64,000 nucleotides of DNA from Phycicoccus sp963843895 (GCA_963843895.1 CAWJME010000008.1:1-64000); one strand, 5' to 3'. Counted from the stretch's first letter, positions 43,680 to 52,626 are shown. Numbers and translations: made by a program. The notes: generated by a model not told the origin, from the letters alone.

Positions 43680-46600
43680 CGACGAGGCGGCGGAAGCGGG
43701 TGTCCGCGGCCCAGCGCGAGGCGATGGCCGCCGCGCTGCGCCGGGAGGCCACCCGTGCCGCCAAGCGCGGCGTCGCGGCGGAGCGCACCGCCCGCGAGGC
43801 GCGGCTGCTGGCCGGCGTCGACCGGGTGGCGCTCGAGGTGGCCATGCGCTCGACGCTCGCCGCGCGCGAGGAGGCGGCACCCGGCGGAGCCCCCCTCGCC
43901 GACACGGCGGACGCCGCCCGGGCCTTCCCCTCCGCCGTGGACCCCACGGGACGCTGGGTGCCCATCGGTCCCTCCGTCGTCCGCCGCGGACAGGCCGTCG
44001 ACCGGCCGCGGGTCGCGGGCCGCATCCGCGACATCGCGGTCGACGCGACGGGGCTGCGGGCGTACGCGGCGACGGCCCAGGGCGGGGTCTGGTACACCGA
44101 CGACGGCGGGGCGACGTGGGCACCGGTCGGTGGCTGGTCCGAGCGGCGCCGGGTCCGCGGTGGCGCCGTCAACGCCCAGGCCTGCGGGTGCCTGCTCGTG
44201 GACTTCGACGTGATCCCCCTGCTCGACGTCGTCCTCGTCGGCACGGGCGAACCCAACTTCCTGCCCGTGGGGACGGCCGCGCCGACCGGTGAGACGACCA
44301 TCGACGGGGTCGGTGTGCTCGCGGCGATCGGCCCGACGTTCCCGCCCGGGCAGGCCGAGCCGTGGGAGGTCGACACCGGCATCGCGCTGCTCGAGGGGCT
44401 GGGGATCTTCCGGCTCCTCCGCAGCCCCGCGAGCAGCCCGGGTGTGGCCACGGCCGGCGCCACCCAGGACGTCGTCGTCGCGTGCACCACGAACGGCGCG
44501 TTCCTCGGTCGGCGGCAGTCGTTGCCGGCGGCCGGCGGCAACCCGCTGCGGGACGGGTACGCCTGGCAACGGCTGGCTGCGGTGACCACCGCCTTCCCGG
44601 GCGCGGCCGTCTCCGACGGCGTCTGGCTGCCCGGTGGGCGGCTCGTCCTCGCCATCTCCGGCCAGGGCCTGGCCTTCAGCGACGACCTCGGCGCCACCGT
44701 GACACCCCTCCCGCTGACCAACCCCGTCCCGATCACCGGCCACCTCAGCCTCGCGGCGACCGGCACCACGGTCTACGCCCTCGGCGAGACCGGGGGCAAC
44801 CCCGCCCTGTGGCGGGTGGCCGACGCCACCGTCGCCGCACCGACCGCCGACGACGTCGGGACGCCCGGTGCCGCCACCGGGGTGCCGGCGACGCTGTGGG
44901 GCACCCAGCGCGACTACGACCAGTGCGTCGCGGTCGACACCGTGGGGGCGGTCCACCGCGTCTACCTCGGGGGCAGCTCCTTCTCCTACGGCCCGCTCGA
45001 CGGCGACTGGGGCGCCAGCCTCTACTGCTTCGACGTGGTCGCCTCGGGCGTGGCGGCACCGCCGTTCGTCCTCCGGGCGACGGTGGGCGTCTCCTCGGCC
45101 GCAGCCCTGCCGGGGGGTGACGGCGCGACCGCTGCCGGGGCCATCGGCAACACCGTCCACGGCGACGTCCACCGCATCGTCCTCACCGGCGACGTGCCGC
45201 CGCGGCGTCAGGTCTGGGCAGCGACCGACGGTGGGGTCTTCGTGTCGGACCACTCCGGGCGGGTCGGCACCTTCGCCTCCTGCAACACCGGGCTGGCCTC
45301 GCTCCAACCGGTGTTCGTGCGGAGCCACCCGGTGAACGGCCACCTCGTGGCCACGGGGTGCCAGGACAACGGCAGCCAGGTCCGCATCGGCGACTCGGTC
45401 TGGGACGAGCCGTTCACCGGGGACGGCGGAGGGGTCGCGTTCCCCGCGGCGGCCCCCCACCTCCTGGTCCGCCAGTTCAACAACAGCCGGTGGTACTGCA
45501 CCTCGTCCACGGCCTTCGTCGACCCGATGACCCGCAACCCCGGCGAGCCCAGCCGCCTGGTCGGTCCGGGCGTCGAGGGCAACAACGCCGCCTTCTACTC
45601 CGGCGCGGCCACGGTGCGCGTCCCGCCGGTCGGGGCCAACCCGGCCACCAGCCGGCTCGCCGTCGGCACCTACCGGGTCTGGCTCACCGACGACCTCGGC
45701 GTCGGGGCCGGTCCCAACACGTGGCGCACCATCCCCTACCCGGGCGGCGTCGCCGTCGACGGACGGCCCGGGCTCAACGGCGCCGCCACCAACCCCCAGC
45801 TCGCGATCGGTCTCACCGCGCCGTTCCTCGGCACCATCATCACGCTCACGTGGGTGTCGCCGACGCAGCTGCTCGTGGTCTACACGGGCGGTGTCGTGCG
45901 CTACACCGAGAACCCGCCGGGGACGTGGGCCTCGACGACCTGGTCGATCACGAACCGCGCCGTCGCGATCCCGCGGACGACGACGCTGACCGACGTCGCC
46001 GCGGTTCCCGGGACCCGGCACTTCTACGTCGCGACGACGGGCGTCAACGGGGGCGCCGACGAGACCCTCTGGTTCTTCAACGACACCGACGGCCGCTTCC
46101 ACCGCACGTTGCTGCGGCGCCAGCTGGACGCCGGGGGGGCAGCGGGCAGCGGTCCGCGCGACCCCGTCTTCTCCGTCATCGTCGACCCCGGCGACCCGAC
46201 CGGCACCACCGTGTACGCCGGGACCGTCACCGGTGTCTGGCGCGGGACCCGCACGAACGACGCCACCGGTGCCCACACGTGGGTCCCGTACGTCAACGGG
46301 CTGCCGCAGGCGACGGTGCAGGACCTCGACGTCTGGCGTGACCCGGGCGGCGGGCCGGCGGCCCCCCGGCTGCTGCGGGCGGCGGTCCAGTCCCGGGGCG
46401 TGTGGGAGGTCGACCTGGCCCACGACGCGGTCCCGCAGACGTGGATCCGGTCGCACCGGTTCGACGACCGGCGCAACCCGTTCACCGTCCACCCCGATCC
46501 ACTCGCACCGCCGCCCGCGCTGCCGGCGTCGCTGGGGGCGAGCCCGGACATCGTCGTCCGGCCGCGATGGCCGGTCGCCGCCACCCCGGTCTTCATGCCG

Positions 46601-47455
46601 GCCCCCGCGATCACCGCCCTCAACGCACCGGCCTACGACGTGTGGACCTTCCAGACGGCCTTCCGGTGGCTGCACCCGAGCGTCGTGGCCAACGGCCAGT
46701 TCTCCGACGCGCTCGGGCGCCTCGTGGCGCTGCACCGCACCCGGATGGCGCCCGCCAAGTCCGCCGTCCCGCAGATCGACGCGGCGGTCTGGGCGGACGT
46801 CGTCGGTGGGGTGCGGGTCAGGGCCGACGGCACGGTCACCGCGGACACGGCAGACCCGCGGGCGGTCTACCGGGCCCCGTGGCAGACCCCGCGCGCCCCC
46901 ACGGCGAGCGCGACCGAGGCCGACCTGCTGGACCTCGTGCCGCGGAACGTCGTCAACGACCTGTGGACCGTCTTCCGGGAGCCGTCGACCGTCGACGTCC
47001 TCGTGCACCACCGGGACGCCATCGGGCTGCGGGCCGACCAGGCCTTCGTCGTCCTGCTGTGGCGGGTGGGGGCCACGCCCGGGGACCTGCTCGCCCTGTC
47101 GGTGACGTCGCTGCTGCCGTTCCTCACGGCGGCGGCCGCCGGAACCGCGCAGCCGGTGCCGGCCGGCTGGAACCTCGCGACGGCGGGCGGCGGCCTCACC
47201 TGGCGCACCGTGCCGACGGCGGTGGACGCCCGGATGCCGAGAGCCGTCTCGATCGACGTCGACCTCACGGCCGTGCCCAACCAGCGCCAGGTGCTGTTCC
47301 TCGCGTTCGTCGGGTCGCTCGGCGCCGGCGAGGTGTTCGTGCCGCCGACGACGACGTCCGGCGCGGTGCTCCCCCCGACCACCGTCGCCGAGCTCGTGCG
47401 CTTCTGCCCGTACGCCGCCGCCCGCATCGTGCACCTCGAGAACCGCCCCACCTGA
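43676..47455 (+). CDS. Cassette gene 6: 1259-aa BNR/Asp-box beta-propeller protein
   Basis: Last gene of the cassette, 1259 residues, no signal peptide. The first 60 residues are a highly basic helix (RRRKRVSAAQREAMAAALRR at the start). From about residue 95 to 930 repeated four-stranded blades are visible, with an Asp-box-like turn YTDDGGATWAPVGGW near 140-154 and related turns GQGLAFSDDLGATV near 327, WAATDGGVFVSDHSGRVGTF near 515 and TVYAGTVTGVWRGTR near 845. This is the pattern of sialidase/YCF48/sortilin-type propellers, usually binding surfaces rather than cleaving. No sialidase Arg triad is evident. The last 300 residues form a separate alpha/beta domain (VWTFQTAFRWLHPSVVANGQ near 985). 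The GTG start overlaps gene 5. Confidence 0.78.
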   Translation: MTTRRRKRVSAAQREAMAAALRREATRAAKRGVAAERTAREARLLAGVDRVALEVAMRSTLAAREEAAPGGAPLADTADAARAFPSAVDPTGRWVPIGPSVVRRGQAVDRPRVAGRIRDIAVDATGLRAYAATAQGGVWYTDDGGATWAPVGGWSERRRVRGGAVNAQACGCLLVDFDVIPLLDVVLVGTGEPNFLPVGTAAPTGETTIDGVGVLAAIGPTFPPGQAEPWEVDTGIALLEGLGIFRLLRSPASSPGVATAGATQDVVVACTTNGAFLGRRQSLPAAGGNPLRDGYAWQRLAAVTTAFPGAAVSDGVWLPGGRLVLAISGQGLAFSDDLGATVTPLPLTNPVPITGHLSLAATGTTVYALGETGGNPALWRVADATVAAPTADDVGTPGAATGVPATLWGTQRDYDQCVAVDTVGAVHRVYLGGSSFSYGPLDGDWGASLYCFDVVASGVAAPPFVLRATVGVSSAAALPGGDGATAAGAIGNTVHGDVHRIVLTGDVPPRRQVWAATDGGVFVSDHSGRVGTFASCNTGLASLQPVFVRSHPVNGHLVATGCQDNGSQVRIGDSVWDEPFTGDGGGVAFPAAAPHLLVRQFNNSRWYCTSSTAFVDPMTRNPGEPSRLVGPGVEGNNAAFYSGAATVRVPPVGANPATSRLAVGTYRVWLTDDLGVGAGPNTWRTIPYPGGVAVDGRPGLNGAATNPQLAIGLTAPFLGTIITLTWVSPTQLLVVYTGGVVRYTENPPGTWASTTWSITNRAVAIPRTTTLTDVAAVPGTRHFYVATTGVNGGADETLWFFNDTDGRFHRTLLRRQLDAGGAAGSGPRDPVFSVIVDPGDPTGTTVYAGTVTGVWRGTRTNDATGAHTWVPYVNGLPQATVQDLDVWRDPGGGPAAPRLLRAAVQSRGVWEVDLAHDAVPQTWIRSHRFDDRRNPFTVHPDPLAPPPALPASLGASPDIVVRPRWPVAATPVFMPAPAITALNAPAYDVWTFQTAFRWLHPSVVANGQFSDALGRLVALHRTRMAPAKSAVPQIDAAVWADVVGGVRVRADGTVTADTADPRAVYRAPWQTPRAPTASATEADLLDLVPRNVVNDLWTVFREPSTVDVLVHHRDAIGLRADQAFVVLLWRVGATPGDLLALSVTSLLPFLTAAAAGTAQPVPAGWNLATAGGGLTWRTVPTAVDARMPRAVSIDVDLTAVPNQRQVLFLAFVGSLGAGEVFVPPTTTSGAVLPPTTVAELVRFCPYAAARIVHLENRPT

Positions 47456-47476
47456 CCACCTCGTGGCAGCCGGGGC

Positions 47477-48688
47477 TCAGGGACGGAAGACGACGACGCG
47501 CGGCTCGATGTTGCGCCGGTCCTGACCCCCCTGGAGGGTGTAGCCGCTGGCGACCCAGGAGGTCGTCCGCCTCGGGTGCGCGCGGCAGACGACGTAGTCG
47601 CCCCACTTGCCCCCCTGCGGGGCGTGCGTCGACGTCGAGGTCGTCGCCGTGGCCCAGGTGTTGGTCTCCTGGTCGAGGACGCCGACCGCGTGGGCCGGCT
47701 GGGTGGGGCCGCCGTAGAAGGCGGTCAGGCCGACGCCGCCGCGCCGGCTCGGAGCCGCCGCCGGGTAGGCCCAGGCGCCCTGCTGGCTCCAGAGGTCCGG
47801 CTCGGCGACCACGTCGAGCGTCTGCTCGTCGAGGGTCACCCCCCGGATGTACGGCTGGGGCCGCCCCGGGCCCCGGCCGGCGCTCCACAGGAAGCCGAGC
47901 CGCCCGCCGGTCCGCCAGGCGCCGGTGACCCGGTCGTCGCAGCGGCTGAGCCAGGGCGCGCCGTCGGGCCCGGTCGAGAAGTAGTCGCTGTCGTTCCACG
48001 CCGTGACCGGGATGGTCCACGCGGTGACGTCGGGCGACCCGTCCGGCCACTGGAAGAGGCGCAGGGACCGGTGGGCCTGGTCGGTGCCGGCGAACCACAT
48101 CGAGGAGCCCGCCCCGGAGACCAGCCGGAGCGAGCCGACGGCGGTGGTGGACCAGTGCCGTCGGGTCAGGGGGGCGGTCCGGGTCAGGTCGGCGCGCGCG
48201 TACCGGACGACCCCGGCCCGCACCCACCGGTCGGAGGCGTCGTACTGGTTGAAGCTGAGCCACAGGTGCCCAGTGCTCACGGCGAGGTCCGGGAAGTCGA
48301 ACCACACGTCGGTCCAGGCCGGGTCGAGGTCGGCCGGCGCGACGTCCCACCAGCGCCACGTCCCCGGCGCGGCCGTGCGACTCACGGCGAGGCGGAAGAT
48401 GTTGCTGCGCCCGGACCGCGAGTACTGCAGCAACCAGACCCACTGGCGTTGTCCCGGCACGTACGTGACGAGCTGGTCGCAGCAGAACATGCCCCGGTCG
48501 GTGGGGAACTCGGTGAAGGGGTCGAGCAGGGACCAGGTGGCGCCCTGGTCCGTCGACCGGGTGGCGTACCAGTTGCCCGTGACGAACAGGGTCGAGAAGG
48601 ACACGCCCACCGAGGGCTCGCCCACCGTGCCGGTCTGGGTGCCCGTCGCGAAGTCGTCGAGCGCGATGTTCGCGGTGATCGTCACCAC
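47477..48688 (-). CDS. Sialidase-like Asp-box propeller protein
   Basis: A 403-residue protein whose repeats include a textbook Asp-box, STDQGATWSLLD near residues 46-57, and several WD/BNR-like blades (VWFDFPDLAVSTGHLWLSFN near 128-147, SMWFAGTDQAHRSLRLFQWP near 196-215, WSAGRGPGRPQPYIRGVTLD near 271-290). It is about the length of a six-bladed exo-sialidase fold, but I cannot confirm catalytic residues. No signal peptide from the GTG at 48688; a longer frame upstream is an Arg/Pro-rich shadow of the preceding gene. It is convergent to the cassette, 21 bases from gene 6, and is the last gene of a small minus-strand unit. Confidence 0.75.
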   Translation of the reverse strand: MVTITANIALDDFATGTQTGTVGEPSVGVSFSTLFVTGNWYATRSTDQGATWSLLDPFTEFPTDRGMFCCDQLVTYVPGQRQWVWLLQYSRSGRSNIFRLAVSRTAAPGTWRWWDVAPADLDPAWTDVWFDFPDLAVSTGHLWLSFNQYDASDRWVRAGVVRYARADLTRTAPLTRRHWSTTAVGSLRLVSGAGSSMWFAGTDQAHRSLRLFQWPDGSPDVTAWTIPVTAWNDSDYFSTGPDGAPWLSRCDDRVTGAWRTGGRLGFLWSAGRGPGRPQPYIRGVTLDEQTLDVVAEPDLWSQQGAWAYPAAAPSRRGGVGLTAFYGGPTQPAHAVGVLDQETNTWATATTSTSTHAPQGGKWGDYVVCRAHPRRTTSWVASGYTLQGGQDRRNIEPRVVVFRP

Positions 48689-48701
48689 GGTCCGGCCCCC
48701 G

Positions 48702-48995
48702 TCACTCGGGGTCGGACGGCGGTGGCGCGGTCGGGGGCGGTGCGACCGGGGTGGCGGGCGGTGCCTCGGGCGGCTTGGGGCCCGGCTTCTTGCGCTCGGC
48801 CGACTGCTGCCGGTCACGATCGTCCAGGAGCCGGTCGCTCACCGGCGGCGCGAGGTCCGGCTCGGCGCCGGCCTCGGCCAGGGGGTCGTCGTGGGACCGG
48901 TCCCGCCGCTTCCGGGGTGGGGCATGCGTGCCCGCGACGGGGTCCAGCCCCTCCTGCGTGGCCTCGGTGGATCCCTCTCGCCGCGAGGTGGTCAC
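48702..48995 (-). CDS. 97-aa charged, proline-rich protein
   Basis: A short hydrophilic protein, likely disordered: an acidic/basic middle (PRKRRDRSHDDPLAEAGAEP near residues 27-46) and a C-terminal half with Pro about every third residue. No domain is recognised. Support for its reality is the GTGA overlap of its start with the stop of the upstream membrane-protein gene and the 13-base gap to the propeller gene, the spacing expected of an operon. It could be a linker or adaptor for the propeller protein; it could also be a chance frame. Confidence 0.5.
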   Translation of the reverse strand: MTTSRREGSTEATQEGLDPVAGTHAPPRKRRDRSHDDPLAEAGAEPDLAPPVSDRLLDDRDRQQSAERKKPGPKPPEAPPATPVAPPPTAPPPSDPE

Positions 48996-49267
48996 GAGCC
49001 CCCACCCCCCGCTGCGCCGCCGTGGGCCGCTCGGGGCCGCAACCGGCGGCGCCACTCGACCCGGGCGAGGACCGCGAACACCACGGCCCCCCCGAGGAAG
49101 AGGACGGCGACGGTGCGCTCGGTCCCACCACCCCCGGCGTCGCCACCCGCGCCACCCAGCCGCTCGATCCAGTCGGGCACCAGGGTGGTCACGACGGCCA
49201 GCACGACACCGACCCCCGCGAGCACCACCTCGGCCCAGAACCGCCGACGCACCTCAGCACCGTCCAC
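48992..49267 (-). CDS. 91-aa two-helix membrane protein
   Basis: A small membrane protein with two hydrophobic helices, FWAEVVLAGVGVVLAVVTTL near residues 9-28 and VAVLFLGGAVVFAVLARVEW near 52-71, joined by a Gly-rich loop and followed by an Arg-rich tail. No family is recognised. The GTG start at 49267 has GAGGAG about 8 bases upstream. It appears to be the first gene of the three-gene unit ending in the Asp-box propeller protein, and is the only membrane-anchored product in the neighbourhood of the cassette. Confidence 0.6.
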   Translation of the reverse strand: MDGAEVRRRFWAEVVLAGVGVVLAVVTTLVPDWIERLGGAGGDAGGGGTERTVAVLFLGGAVVFAVLARVEWRRRLRPRAAHGGAAGGGGS

Positions 49268-49439
49268 AACCCGCTCCTCGCGATCGGCCGGTCGGGACGC
49301 CGTCCACGCCGCTCCCGGATGGGGGCCGGGGCCCCAGCCCAAGGATGGACCCCTCCCGGCGCCGCGACAAGGTGTGCGGCGGTGGGCGCGCCCCCACCGG
49401 GGCACCGGGCGGTCACGGCCGATCCGGGCCGCGGGCCGC

Positions 49440-50486
49440 TCAGCGCGCGGTGAGGGCGGACGTCGCGGCGTCGATCGCGGCCTCGGTGCCGGCGTCGTCG
49501 ACGTCGAGGTGCCACACCAGACGCACCGCCGCCGGACCGACCGCGTACGTGCGCACCCCACGGGCCAGCAGCGCCTCGACGAACGCGACGGCGGTCAGGC
49601 CCGCGGCGCCGACGTCGAGGACGACGATGTTCGTCTCCACCGTGCCGGCGTCGACCACCGTCGGGGCCACCTCGGCGCAGGCCTCCGCGAACCGGCGCGC
49701 CCGGGCGTGGTCGTCGGCCAGCCGCTCGACGTGGTGGTCGAGCGCGTGCAGCCCCGCCGCCGCGAGGATGCCGACCTGTCGCATCCCGCCCCCGTAGCGC
49801 TTGCGCCAGATGCGGGCCTCGGCCATCGCGTCCGCCGAGCCGACGAGGACCGACCCCACGGGGGCGCCCAGGCCCTTGGACAGGCACACCGACACGGTGT
49901 CGAACTCCGCGCCGTACTCGCCCAGCCCCACCCCCGAGGCGACGTGCGCGTTCCACAGCCGCGCCCCGTCGAGGTGCATCGCGACCCCGACCGCGCGTGT
50001 GGCAGAACGCACCTCACGGATGGCCTCGAGCGGCTGGACGGTGCCGCCCCCGAAGTTGTGCGTGTTCTCGACGACGACGAGCGAGGTCTCGACCTGGTAC
50101 GGGCCGACCCCGGTCGTGACGAGCGACATCGGCCCGGCGGGGTCGAGGAGTCCTCGCACGCTCGGCCAGGTCCGGCTCGTGATGCCCGAGAAGGCCGCCG
50201 CCGCACCGAGCTCGGCACGCACGACGTGCGCCTGCTGGTCCGCGACCATCTCGCGCCCGGGGGCCACGTGCAGCCGCAGCCCGAGCTGGTTGGCCATCGA
50301 CCCGGTGGGCGTGAACAAGCCCGCCTCGTGGCCCAGCAGCCCGGCGACGCGCTCCTCGAGAGCTCGGACGGTGGGGTCCTCCCCGAACACGTCGTCGCCG
50401 ACGTCCGCCCGCGCCATCGCCTCGCGCATCGCGAGGGTCGGGCGGGTCAGGGTGTCGGACAGCAGGTCCGCGATGATCTCGGGCAC
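49440..50486 (-). CDS. Threonine aldolase family PLP enzyme (GntG-like)
   Basis: A pyridoxal-phosphate enzyme of the beta-eliminating lyase/threonine-aldolase family, splitting L-threonine or a related beta-hydroxy amino acid into glycine and an aldehyde. The 348-residue protein has LLSDTLTRPTLAMREAMARA near residues 8-27, DVFGEDPTV near 32-40, the AMHLDGARLWNA aspartate near 168-179 and the PLP lysine in VCLSKGLGAPVGSVLVG near 197-213. Length fits the family. GTG start with four bases to the stop of the upstream DAHP synthase gene, so probably cotranscribed with it. Confidence 0.9.
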   Translation of the reverse strand: MPEIIADLLSDTLTRPTLAMREAMARADVGDDVFGEDPTVRALEERVAGLLGHEAGLFTPTGSMANQLGLRLHVAPGREMVADQQAHVVRAELGAAAAFSGITSRTWPSVRGLLDPAGPMSLVTTGVGPYQVETSLVVVENTHNFGGGTVQPLEAIREVRSATRAVGVAMHLDGARLWNAHVASGVGLGEYGAEFDTVSVCLSKGLGAPVGSVLVGSADAMAEARIWRKRYGGGMRQVGILAAAGLHALDHHVERLADDHARARRFAEACAEVAPTVVDAGTVETNIVVLDVGAAGLTAVAFVEALLARGVRTYAVGPAAVRLVWHLDVDDAGTEAAIDAATSALTAR

Positions 50487-50490
50487 GGCG

Positions 50491-51843
50491 TCAGTCCTGC
50501 GAGAGCATCTCGGCGACGAGGAACGCCAGCTCGAGGCTCTGCTGGTGGTTGAGCCGCGGGTCGCACACCGACTCGTAGCGGGTGCCGAGGTCGGCGTCGA
50601 GGATCTTCTCCGACCCCCCGATGCACTCGGTGACGTCGTTGCCCGTCAGCTCGACGTGGATACCGCCCGGGTGCGTGCCGAGGCCCTGGTGCACCTCGAA
50701 GAAGCCGCGCACCTCGTCGACGACGTCCTCGAAGTCGCGGGTCTTGAACCCGGACGCCGACGAGAACGTGTTGCCGTGCATGGGGTCGCACACCCAGGTG
50801 ACGAGCGCACCGGAGGCGGTGACCTTCTCGACGATGCCCGGCAGCGCCTCCCGGACGTTCCCCGCTCCCATCCGGGTGATGAAGGTCAGCCGGCCCGGCT
50901 CGCGCCGGGGGTCGATGACGTCGATCATCCGGAGCAGGTCGTCGACGTCGGCATTCGCGGAGACCTTGACCCCCACCGGGTTCCGCACGCGCGACACGAA
51001 GTCGACGTGGGCGCCGTCGAGGTCGCGGGTGCGCTCCCCCACCCAGATGAAGTGCCCCGAGGTGTCGTAGAGGTCGCCGGTGCGCGAGTCGACGCGGGTC
51101 ATCGGCCGCTCGTAGTCCAGGAGCAACGCCTCGTGCGCCGAGAAGAACTCGGTCGACTTCATCGCCTCGAAGTCGGCCCCGCACGCCTGCATGAAGCGCA
51201 TCGCCTTGTCGATGTCGCGGGCCAGCCGCTCGTAGCGGGCGTTGGCGGAGTTCGAGACGAAGCCCTTGTTCCAGTCGTGCACGTGCCGGAGGTCGGCGAA
51301 GCCGCCGGTCGTGAACGCGCGCACGAGGTTCAGCGTGGCGCTGCTCGCGTGGTACCCCCGGACGAGCCGGTCGGGGTCCGGGCGGCGCGCCTCGGGCGTG
51401 AACTCGTAGTCGTTGACCATGTCGCCCCGGTACGCCGGGAGCGTGACGTCCTCACGGGTCTCGTCGTCGCTGGAGCGCGGCTTGGCGTACTGACCGGCCA
51501 TCCGGCCGACCTTGACCACCGGCATCGACGCGCCGTACGTGAGCACGGCCGCCATCTGGAGGATCGTCTTGACCCGGTCGCGGATGTTGTCGGCCGTCGC
51601 CGAGACGAAGGTCTCGGCGCAGTCGCCACCCTGGAGGACGAACGCCTCGCCACGGGACACCGCCGCCATCCGCTCCTTGAGGACGTCGCACTCGCCGGCG
51701 AAGACGAGCGGCGGATAGGTCGCGAGCGTGCCCACCGCCCTCTCGAGCGCGGCGGGGTCGGGCCACCTCGGCTGCTGGGCAGCCGGGAGGTCGGCACCGG
51801 CGGCGAGCCGCTGGAGGGGGTCGGGCGAGGTGGTCGTGCTCAC
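50491..51843 (-). CDS. aroG: Class II DAHP synthase (3-deoxy-7-phosphoheptulonate synthase)
   Basis: First enzyme of the shikimate pathway: condenses phosphoenolpyruvate and erythrose 4-phosphate. The 450-residue length and motifs are those of the plant/actinobacterial type II enzymes: FVLQGGDCAETF near residues 67-78 (metal Cys), KVGRMAGQYAKPRSSD near 109-124, RGYHASSATLN near 160-170, and TWVCDPMHGNT near 352-362. In M. tuberculosis the homologue (Rv2178c) is allosterically inhibited by aromatic amino acids and partners chorismate mutase. The GTG at 51843 is chosen because TACCAT lies 8 bases upstream; a longer start at 51882 is possible but would be N-terminal junk. Confidence 0.95.
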   Translation of the reverse strand: MSTTTSPDPLQRLAAGADLPAAQQPRWPDPAALERAVGTLATYPPLVFAGECDVLKERMAAVSRGEAFVLQGGDCAETFVSATADNIRDRVKTILQMAAVLTYGASMPVVKVGRMAGQYAKPRSSDDETREDVTLPAYRGDMVNDYEFTPEARRPDPDRLVRGYHASSATLNLVRAFTTGGFADLRHVHDWNKGFVSNSANARYERLARDIDKAMRFMQACGADFEAMKSTEFFSAHEALLLDYERPMTRVDSRTGDLYDTSGHFIWVGERTRDLDGAHVDFVSRVRNPVGVKVSANADVDDLLRMIDVIDPRREPGRLTFITRMGAGNVREALPGIVEKVTASGALVTWVCDPMHGNTFSSASGFKTRDFEDVVDEVRGFFEVHQGLGTHPGGIHVELTGNDVTECIGGSEKILDADLGTRYESVCDPRLNHQQSLELAFLVAEMLSQD

Positions 51844-51851
51844 GAGCGTCA

Positions 51852-51857
51852 ATGGTA
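51852..51857 (-). promoter_or_regulatory. -10 hexamer for leaderless DAHP synthase gene
   Basis: The minus-strand TACCAT lies 8 bases before the GTG; there is no Shine-Dalgarno match in between. Confidence 0.5.
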
Positions 51858-51909
51858 GGTGGGCACCCGCCGGGAGGGACACGGGGCCCGCATCGCGGAT
51901 GGCTGCCGC

Positions 51910-52626
51910 TCAGCCGGGGTGCGCCGCGTCGTCCTCGAGACCGTGGGCGAGCGCGAACCGGACGAGCTCGACCCGGTTGTGCAGGTGCAGCTTGCCGAGG
52001 GTGTTCTGCACGTGGTTCTGGACGGTGCGGTGGCTCAGCACGAGCTGGGCCGCGATCTCCTTGCTCGACATCCCCGTCGCGACGAGCCGGAGCACCTCGG
52101 TCTCGCGGGCCGTGAGCTCGGGGATGGGTCGCTCCCGACCCGCCTCCTCCCCCGGCGCGTCGGGCTCGCTGCGCAGCCGGCGGAACTCCCCGAGGACGAG
52201 CCCGGCCAGGCCCGGCGTGAACACCGCCTCCCCGCGTCCGGTCGCGAGGACCGCCTCGAGGATCTCGGTGGGTGAGGCCGACTTCACGAGGTAGCCGGTG
52301 GCGCCCGCCTTGATCGCGGCGAGGACGTCCTGCTGCTCCCCGCTCGCGGAGAGGATGAGCACGCGCGTCGGGAGGTCTCCGAGTGCCCGGCACACCTCGT
52401 CGCCGCGCATGCCCGGCAGGTTGAGGTCGAGGACGAGGACGTCGGGGCGGGTGGCACGGGTGCGGCGCACCGCCGCCGGCCCGTCGCTCGCGGTGCCGAC
52501 GACCTCCACCCCGCGGGCGACGAGGTCGCGCTCGAGGGCCCCGAGCCACAGCGGGTGGTCGTCGGCGACGAGGACGCGCGGGGAGGACGTGCCCGGCACG
52601 GCCGGCGTGCTCGCGGCGTCGGTCAT
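51910..52626 (-). CDS. LuxR-family response regulator
   Basis: A 238-residue response regulator. The receiver domain holds VLVADDHPLWLGAL near residues 18-31, the Asp in DVLVLDLNLPGMRGDE near 64-79 and KSASPTEI near 117. A LuxR-type helix-turn-helix is at ELTARETEVLRLVATGMSSK near 176-195 with VQNHVQNTLGKL near 210-221. Its ATG overlaps the histidine-kinase stop (ATGA), making them a cognate pair. I recall MacR-type regulators at this position in actinobacteria. Targets are unknown; the PlsC gene upstream and the DAHP synthase gene downstream are only neighbours. Confidence 0.92.
   Translation of the reverse strand: MTDAASTPAVPGTSSPRVLVADDHPLWLGALERDLVARGVEVVGTASDGPAAVRRTRATRPDVLVLDLNLPGMRGDEVCRALGDLPTRVLILSASGEQQDVLAAIKAGATGYLVKSASPTEILEAVLATGRGEAVFTPGLAGLVLGEFRRLRSEPDAPGEEAGRERPIPELTARETEVLRLVATGMSSKEIAAQLVLSHRTVQNHVQNTLGKLHLHNRVELVRFALAHGLEDDAAHPG

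Noticed and set aside
43289..47434. Minus-strand open frame of about 1380 codons opposite the propeller gene
   Set aside because: Composition-driven shadow: the product is Arg/Gly/Asp-rich with no blade pattern or domain.
26215..47455. Prophage or phage-tail-like (contractile) cluster
   Set aside because: No sheath, tube, baseplate, terminase, capsid, holin or AAA+ ATPase gene is recognisable; only giant beta-rich proteins and a propeller.
47456..47476. Intrinsic terminator between the convergent cassettes
   Set aside because: The 21-base gap has no inverted repeat or T-run.
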